Positions 58,291 to 64,000 of a stretch of 64,000 nt of DNA are shown in pieces; within the stretch, counting starts at the first letter, position 1; the number at the start of each line of letters is the position of its first letter. The stretch is from positions 62,001 to 126,000 of the forward strand of contig CAWAPS010000019.1 in NCBI GenBank assembly GCA_963783945.1, read 5' to 3'. The notes beneath the pieces are model-generated. The model saw only the letters and a program-made list of their open reading frames with translations, was not told where the DNA came from and made no database searches. The stretch is from CAWAPS01 sp963783945 (GTDB lineage: Bacteria > Actinomycetota > Acidimicrobiia > Acidimicrobiales > Palsa-688). The translations under genes were made by a program, and so were the position numbers.

Positions 58291-59025
58291 TCAGGCCGTG
58301 TCCATGGTGAAGAAGGCCTCGGCCAGGCGGCCTTCCTCCCATCCGGCCAGCTTGGCGTTCTGGGTCATCCAGCCACGGAGCCGGGATTCCAGGTTGCCGT
58401 CGCGGTCCGTCTCCTGGCTGACGTGAGCTCGGAGGGCGGCCACTTTTTTCTCGAAAGTGTCGGTGATGTCTACATAGGTGGACGCCCTCGGAGAGGCCAT
58501 GACCCAAAGCTGTTCCACCTTGTGCGCTTCGAGTCCCTCGGCGGCCAGTTCCGGGAAAGCGAAGGGATTGCGGGCATCCGGGTACACGGCACACATCGAC
58601 GCCTCCCCGACCGCCATGTGGTCCGGGTGGCTGGCGAAGAGCCGCTCCCACCAGCGTTCGGGGCTCGGGCAGACCACCCGTTCGGGCCTGACTTGGCGGA
58701 TGACCCGGCTCAGGTCGCGCCGCAGCTCCAAGCTCGGCTCCACCCGTCCGTCCGGGTAACCCAGAAATAGCAGGTCGGAGACGCCGACCACCGCGGCCGC
58801 AGCAGTCTGCTCGGCCCGCCGAATGGCCGGGATCTGCGAGCGCGGCACCGCCGGGTCGAAGCCGCCGGCGTCTCCGTCGGTGACCACGCAGTAGGTCACA
58901 TGCGCTCCCGCCCCGGACCACGCCGCGACCGATCCAGCGCATCCGAAGTCGACATCGTCGGGATGGGCCGTCACCACGAGGATGCGGTCCGGTGGTCGTT
59001 CTTCCTGTTCTCCGTTCGCTGCCAC
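58291..59025 (-). CDS. PIG-L family zinc deacetylase (MshB/Mca-like)
   Basis: 244 residues with the zinc motif VTAHPDDVDFGCAGSV near 20 and a second ligand in FASHPDHMAVGEA near 130. Relatives include MshB and Mca of mycothiol metabolism and other N-acetylglucosaminyl deacetylases; the substrate cannot be assigned. GTG start with a TAGGTT box seven bases upstream. Convergent with the acyl-CoA dehydrogenase (10 bp apart). Confidence 0.88.
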   Translation of the reverse strand: MAANGEQEERPPDRILVVTAHPDDVDFGCAGSVAAWSGAGAHVTYCVVTDGDAGGFDPAVPRSQIPAIRRAEQTAAAAVVGVSDLLFLGYPDGRVEPSLELRRDLSRVIRQVRPERVVCPSPERWWERLFASHPDHMAVGEASMCAVYPDARNPFAFPELAAEGLEAHKVEQLWVMASPRASTYVDITDTFEKKVAALRAHVSQETDRDGNLESRLRGWMTQNAKLAGWEEGRLAEAFFTMDTA

Positions 59026-59032
59026 CCGCCGG

Positions 59033-59038
59033 AACCTA
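59033..59038 (-). promoter_or_regulatory. -10 box for leaderless PIG-L gene
   Basis: TAGGTT on the minus strand, seven bases before the GTG start. Confidence 0.45.
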
Positions 59039-59194
59039 CCGCAGCCGGGATCGATGTCCGCGGGTTCTTGGAGCGGCCGCCTATGCTGGTAGAAACCGGG
59101 CGACCAGACGGGAAGGGCCTGAGGGCTCCGGCCGGAATCCGCAAACCGCCGACGCGGCCAGGCTGCCGTGTCCCGTCATGGCTAGGAGATCACC

Positions 59195-60619
<1,425 letters not shown>

Positions 60620-60658
60620 GCGGCCGGCGGCCCGGTTCGCCGACAAGGAGCCCCGAGC

Positions 60659-61318
60659 GTGGAGGAGGCGGTGGCGCGGCCCGACCAGGAAGGTTCCTCC
60701 CCGATCGGGGCCTACCCGGGCTCGTTCGACCCGCCGACCGTCGCCCACCTGGCCGTGGCCGAGGCGGCGTGGCGCCAGGGCGGGCTGGCCCAGGTCCATC
60801 TGATCGTCTCCCGGCAGCCCCTGGGGAAGGGGTCGACCATCCCGAGCCTCGAGGATCGGGTGGCGGTGCTGGAAGACATGGCGTCGAGCCGGTCGTGGCT
60901 GGCGGTCCGGGTCACCGACCGCCGGCTCATCGCCGAGGTGGCCGAGGGCTACGACGCGGTGGTGATGGGCGTGGACAAATGGCTCCAGGTGATCGACGAG
61001 GCCTGGTACGAGGGATCGGCGGCTGCTCGGGACGCCGCCGTGGCCTCCCTGCCCCGGGTGATCCTGGCCCACCGCCACCTGGCCGGGCCGGAGGCGGTAG
61101 GTGGCGTAGCCGGGGGGCCCGAGGCCGGTCTCCCCGAGGGCGGGCTGGTCCTCGACCTCGACGAGGAGGTCCATGCCGTGTCATCGACCGGAGTGCGGGG
61201 CGGTCGGGTCGAATGGATGACTCCGGAAGCGGCCCGTTTCGACCTGGCTACCGGGGCGTGGACCGATCCGGCCCGCTACCGGGACTGGTCGGGGCGGCGC
61301 CCCGGCTCGCGGGTATGA
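60659..61318 (+). CDS. nucleotidyltransferase-like protein (NadD/cytidylyltransferase fold)
   Basis: 219 residues with the N-terminal GAYPGSFDPPTVAHLAVAEAA of the adenylyl/cytidylyltransferase superfamily and a late SSTGVRGG that resembles the ISSTxIR motif. The usual HxGH is TVAH, so the first histidine and the glycine are missing; activity is uncertain. The mid-region (AEGYDAVVMGVDKWLQV) is NadD-like. GTG start, 39 bp after ahcY. Confidence 0.7.
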   Translation: MEEAVARPDQEGSSPIGAYPGSFDPPTVAHLAVAEAAWRQGGLAQVHLIVSRQPLGKGSTIPSLEDRVAVLEDMASSRSWLAVRVTDRRLIAEVAEGYDAVVMGVDKWLQVIDEAWYEGSAAARDAAVASLPRVILAHRHLAGPEAVGGVAGGPEAGLPEGGLVLDLDEEVHAVSSTGVRGGRVEWMTPEAARFDLATGAWTDPARYRDWSGRRPGSRV

Positions 61319-61342
61319 CAGACCACCGAGGCGGCCACCCAT

Positions 61343-61348
61343 TAACCT
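61343..61348 (+). promoter_or_regulatory. -10 box before a short leader ORF
   Basis: TAACCT ends seven bases before ATG 61356, the same arrangement as the other leaderless starts in this window. Confidence 0.4.
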
Positions 61349-61355
61349 CGCTGCG

Positions 61356-61385
61356 ATGTTTGCCGCCGGCCGCTTCGCCAAGTGA
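61356..61385 (+). CDS. nine-residue leader peptide
   Basis: ATG-FAAGRFAK-stop. Its TGA overlaps the GTG of the next gene as GTGA. With the TAACCT box upstream, it could start a leaderless transcript and deliver ribosomes to the membrane-protein gene. Alternatively translation begins only at the GTG. Confidence 0.35.
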   Translation: MFAAGRFAK

Positions 61386-61549
61386 GCCCATTGGTCTTCG
61401 CTGGCATCTGTCTCGTCGCCGCCCAGCTATTGGGCATATACGCGCTCATAAGCCGCAAGGCCGACCTGATCTTCGCCCTGCTCATGGCGGCACTGCTCGT
61501 CGTGGCCGTCGTCATCGGCGGGCTGGACATCTATCACCGCATCCACTGA
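61382..61549 (+). CDS. small membrane protein
   Basis: 55 residues from GTG: two hydrophobic helices (VFAGICLVAAQLLGIYALI and LIFALLMAALLVVAVVIGGL) joined by SRKAD and ending DIYHRIH. No family recognised. Helix-charge-helix layout and clean stop support a real gene. It lies after the nucleotidyltransferase-like gene and before the convergent hydratase. Confidence 0.65.
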   Translation: MSPLVFAGICLVAAQLLGIYALISRKADLIFALLMAALLVVAVVIGGLDIYHRIH

Positions 61550-61599
61550 GCAGGTTCTGCCCACCGGTTCAAGGGCGGACCGGAGGCCGGCGACCCCCG

Positions 61600-61838
61600 G
61601 AACGGGCTATCGACCCACGAAGTTCGGCGGTCGCCGCTCGAAGCTGGCCCTGGTCCGCTGGGCGTAATCGGCCCCCGGAACGGGCTATCGACCCACGAAG
61701 TTCGGCGGTCGCCGCTCGAAGCTGGCCCTGGTCCCCTCGGCGAAATCGGCTCCTTGGAGCGGGCTATCGACCCACGAAGTTCGGCGGTCGCCGCTCGAAG
61801 CTGGCCCTGGTCCCCTCGGCGAAATCGGCTGTCGTCCT
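61600..61838. repeat. three tandem copies of the 3' end of an enoyl-CoA hydratase gene
   Basis: Units of 78 and 79 bp; the block CGGGCTATCG starts at 61603, 61681 and 61760. On the minus strand each encodes a hydratase C-terminus ending RASFERRPPNFVGR-stop. The copy nearest the gene is its actual end. The next has the same FAEGT, and the last reads YAQRT instead. Confidence 0.92.
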
Positions 61839-62540
61839 GAGCCGGATCTGCTCGGCGTCCTCCCGCTCGGTCGCCTCGGCCACCTGATCGGCGAGGCGGC
61901 CCCGCATGGTCTGGCGAATCGACCGGATGGCCAGAGGGCCCGATGCCGCGATGTCGGCTGCCAGCTCGCGGGCCCCGGCCCGCAGCCGATCGGCCGGGAC
62001 CAGGCGGTCGCACAGGCCGATGCGCGATGCCTCGTCCCCGTTCACGCGGGCTCCGGTGTAGAGCAGCTCCAACGCCCGCTGGTTGCCGACTATCCCCGGA
62101 AGGGTGACGCTGAGCCCGAAGCCCTGGTGGAACCCCAGGCGGGCGAAGTTGGCCGAGAAGCGGGCTTCGGGCGACGCCACCCGGAAGTCCGCCGAGCAGG
62201 CCAGACCGAGCCCCCCTCCTATCGCCGCCCCCTGCACCGCGGCGACGACCGGCAGCTGGGAGCGAAACAGCCGTACGGCCTCTCGATACAAACTGGCCGC
62301 CCCGGCGACCGGCAGCTGCTCGGCGTCGCTCTCGTTGTTGAAGTCGGCGCCGGCGCAAAAGTGCTTGCCCTCCGCGCACAGCACGATGGCCCGGCACGAG
62401 GTGTCGGCGTCGAGCGCGGAGTAGGCGTCCGCCAGGTTGCGTATCAGCGACGCGTCGAAGAAGTTGTTGGGTGGTCGGCGGATCTCGACTTCGGCCACGA
62501 AGTCCGGACCGACCTCGACTGTTACGTCCCCGAATTCCAA
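61764..62540 (-). CDS. enoyl-CoA hydratase/isomerase family protein
   Basis: 258 residues, crotonase fold: VEIRRPPNNFFDASLIRNLADAYSA, CAEGKHFCAGADFNNE near 60 and VVAAVQGAAIGGGLGLACSADFRV near 100. It contains the Glu-bearing NFARLGFHQGFGLSVTLPGIVG. Start TTG at 62540 has an AGGAGG site. It lies 3 bp after the aminotransferase gene stop, so they form an operon. Two extra copies of its last ~26 codons follow the stop. Confidence 0.9.
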   Translation of the reverse strand: MEFGDVTVEVGPDFVAEVEIRRPPNNFFDASLIRNLADAYSALDADTSCRAIVLCAEGKHFCAGADFNNESDAEQLPVAGAASLYREAVRLFRSQLPVVAAVQGAAIGGGLGLACSADFRVASPEARFSANFARLGFHQGFGLSVTLPGIVGNQRALELLYTGARVNGDEASRIGLCDRLVPADRLRAGARELAADIAASGPLAIRSIRQTMRGRLADQVAEATEREDAEQIRLRTTADFAEGTRASFERRPPNFVGR

Positions 62541-62543
62541 CTG

Positions 62544-63737
62544 TCAGCCTCCTGACCGACTCAGCCGGCGCACTGCCTCGTCCAGGACCTCGGGCCGCTT
62601 GCAGAAGGCGAAGCGAACAAGCGGCCGCGGTACCCGAGGATCATCGTAGAAAGCCGAAGCCGGCACGGCCACCACCCCGCAGCGTTCGGGCAGCTCCCGG
62701 CAGAAGGCCGCCCCGTCGGCCGCGCCGAGCGGGGTCACGTCGGCGATCACGAAGTAAGTGGCATGAGGTGGAAAGACCCCGAAGCCGGCCTGGGTGAGGC
62801 CCTGGCACAGCCGGTCGCGCCCGGCCGCCAGGCTCGAGGCGGCGGAGGTGAAGTATTCGTCGGGAAGATCGAGCCCGGCTGCGATTGCGGGCTGAAAAGG
62901 AGCGCCGTTGACGTAGGTGAGGAACTGCTTCACCGTGCGCACCGCGGCCACCAGGGCGGCGGGACCGGTGGCCCAGCCCACCTTCCAGCCGGTGAACGAG
63001 AAGGTCTTCCCCGCGCTCGACACGGTGATCGTCCGTTCGGCCATGCCCGGCAATGAACAAAGGGGAACGTGCCGGCCCTCGAAGATCAGGTGCTCGTAGA
63101 CCTCGTCGGTCACCGCGATCAGGTCGTTGTCGCGACAGAGGCTCGCCACCATCTCGAGCTCGGCCGCGTCGAACACCTTGCCCGTCGGGTTGTGGGGGCT
63201 GTTGAGCAGAACAAGACGGGTCCGCGGTCCTATCGCCGCAGCCAGCCGTTCGGGGTCGAATGTCCAGTCGGGGGGCACGAGAGGGACCACCCGGCGCTGA
63301 GCCCCGGCTATGGCGATCGCCGCCCCGTACGAATCGTAGAAAGGCTCGAACACCACCACCTCGTCCCCGACCTCGCACAGCGCGATGAGGGCAGCGGTGA
63401 TCGCCTCGGTCGCGCCTGCGGTGACGAGGACCTCGGTCTCGGGGTCGAAGGCCAGCCCGTAGAACCTTTCCTGGTGGCGGGCCACGGCCTGGCGCAGTTC
63501 GACGATGCCCGGTCCCGGCGGGTACTGGTTGAGGCCGGCCCGGATGGCGGCGACCGCCGCCTCGGCCACCTCCGCCGGCCCGTCCCGGTCGGGAAACCCC
63601 TGGCCCAGGTTGATGGCGCCGGTCTTGTCGGCCAGGGCCGACATCTCGGCGAACACGGTCGTGCCGAGCCCCTGCAGGCGCGAGACCAAGTGGGCCTGAC
63701 GGGTGCCGGTCGGCTGGCGGAGGTGGCGGTCGTTCAC
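62544..63737 (-). CDS. class I aminotransferase (DapC/kynurenine aminotransferase-like)
   Basis: PLP enzyme of 397 residues: AINLGQGFPDRDGPAEVAEAA near 40, NQYPPGPGIVELRQAVA, NSPHNPTGKVF near 185, DEVYEHLIFEGR and the PLP lysine in SSAGKTFSFTGWKVGWATGP near 240. Closest known type is the mycobacterial N-succinyldiaminopimelate aminotransferase DapC; other keto-acid substrates are possible. GTG start. Operon with the hydratase. Confidence 0.9.
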   Translation of the reverse strand: MNDRHLRQPTGTRQAHLVSRLQGLGTTVFAEMSALADKTGAINLGQGFPDRDGPAEVAEAAVAAIRAGLNQYPPGPGIVELRQAVARHQERFYGLAFDPETEVLVTAGATEAITAALIALCEVGDEVVVFEPFYDSYGAAIAIAGAQRRVVPLVPPDWTFDPERLAAAIGPRTRLVLLNSPHNPTGKVFDAAELEMVASLCRDNDLIAVTDEVYEHLIFEGRHVPLCSLPGMAERTITVSSAGKTFSFTGWKVGWATGPAALVAAVRTVKQFLTYVNGAPFQPAIAAGLDLPDEYFTSAASSLAAGRDRLCQGLTQAGFGVFPPHATYFVIADVTPLGAADGAAFCRELPERCGVVAVPASAFYDDPRVPRPLVRFAFCKRPEVLDEAVRRLSRSGG

Positions 63738-63879
63738 CGCACCCTGGACTAGATGATCGCGGGGTCCGCTGGCAAGTTCCGTCTCGCCGGGCGGCTTCCG
63801 GCCGGAGCAAAGGCTTGCGTAGAGACCACCCAGAGTGCTTGAGTTGGTGAGCGAAGTGGCGGGCCGCTGAGTCGGCCGC

Positions 63880-63885
63880 TATTGT
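63880..63885 (+). promoter_or_regulatory. possible -10 box for the gene at the right edge
   Basis: TATTGT on the plus strand, eleven bases before TTG 63897. Confidence 0.3.
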
Positions 63886-63896
63886 CGCGCCCCGTC

Positions 63897-64000
63897 TTGT
63901 CTCGCGTCGCCAAGCTGGTGCGAGCGGACTCCTGTATTGCCCGTGTCGGAGGCCGCTTCGCAAAGCGGACGATGGTCGGCAGCACCGTGGCCGTTGTCTT
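63897..64000 (+). CDS. possible partial gene running off the window
   Basis: From TTG 63897 the frame reads LSRVAKLVRADSC..., then RTMVGSTVAVV at the edge. The start of a hydrophobic run suggests a signal peptide or membrane helix. Only 34 residues are available, so no identity can be given. The divergent arrangement with the aminotransferase gene supports a start here. Confidence 0.3.
   Translation, partial: MSRVAKLVRADSCIARVGGRFAKRTMVGSTVAVV

Noticed and set aside
59026..59194. An SAH or SAM riboswitch before ahcY
   Set aside because: I could not find the conserved core of SAH or SAM-IV riboswitches in the 170 bp leader.
61600..61838. A separate small gene downstream of the hydratase
   Set aside because: The open frame there simply reads through the repeated hydratase ends out of frame, giving low-complexity peptide.

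Overview
The window is about 70% G+C, densely coded, and clearly actinobacterial. The strongest evidence is a complete 20S proteasome-Pup block (prcA, prcB, pup, dop, mpa). Supporting evidence is OpcA next to Zwf, a MarP-type protease, DUF3151, a PIG-L deacetylase and many GTG/TTG starts with ATGA/GTGA overlaps. The 42-residue GADGGIFSFGDA repeats and the overall gene content resemble Acidimicrobiia more than mycobacteria or streptomycetes, but that placement is inference. I found no rRNA, tRNA, CRISPR array, insertion sequence or phage genes.

Layout. 1-8 kb (minus strand): acetyl-CoA synthetase, a 540 bp gap with a 91 bp palindromic element, then mpa-dop-pup-prcB-prcA. PafA, the Pup ligase, is absent from the window. 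8-14.5 kb: a divergent ferredoxin, then one long minus-strand operon read from 14.5 kb downwards: D-Ala-D-Ala carboxypeptidase, a Lon-N-domain protein, three small mostly membrane proteins, a ubiquitin-fold sulfur carrier (TtuB-like), TtuA, TrmI and MarP. TtuA and TrmI act at positions 54 and 58 of the tRNA T-arm. 14.6-23.2 kb (plus): a desaturase, an unknown protein, then the pentose phosphate operon tkt-tal-zwf-opcA-pgl and a LOG-family gene. 23.4-28.8 kb (minus): glycolate oxidase glcDEF plus a coiled-coil gene, and a secreted TAP-like hydrolase. 28.8-33 kb: a frameshifted M20 dipeptidase, a Cys-rich unknown, small genes and RNase D.

33-40 kb: flavin reductase, a SUFU-domain protein, DUF3151, HIT protein, TyrRS, a membrane GAF-GGDEF diguanylate cyclase coupled to a Thr/Pro-rich anchored protein, and cspA with a strong terminator. 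40-52.5 kb: GH38 mannosidase, a threonine-synthase-like/2-hydroxyacid dehydrogenase/enoyl-CoA hydratase operon, a second copy of the 91 bp palindrome, ArgRS, an ABC ATPase, dienelactone hydrolase, another hydratase and an FAD-linked oxidase. 52.5-64 kb: a broken secreted 42-residue-repeat/3D-domain protein, a YCII/DGPF protein coupled to an ECF42-like sigma factor, ferrochelatase, acyl-CoA dehydrogenase, PIG-L deacetylase, SAH hydrolase, a nucleotidyltransferase-like protein, a 55-residue membrane protein, a third hydratase with a triplicated 3' end, and an aminotransferase.

Three cross-cutting observations stand out. First, at least 13 starts lie 6-10 nt after a TANNNT hexamer, which points to widespread leaderless transcription. 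Second, a 91 bp imperfect palindrome occurs twice, about 43 kb apart, in low-GC islands within intergenic DNA. Third, four single-base frame breaks fall in G/C runs or repeat junctions, which looks more like sequence error than biology.
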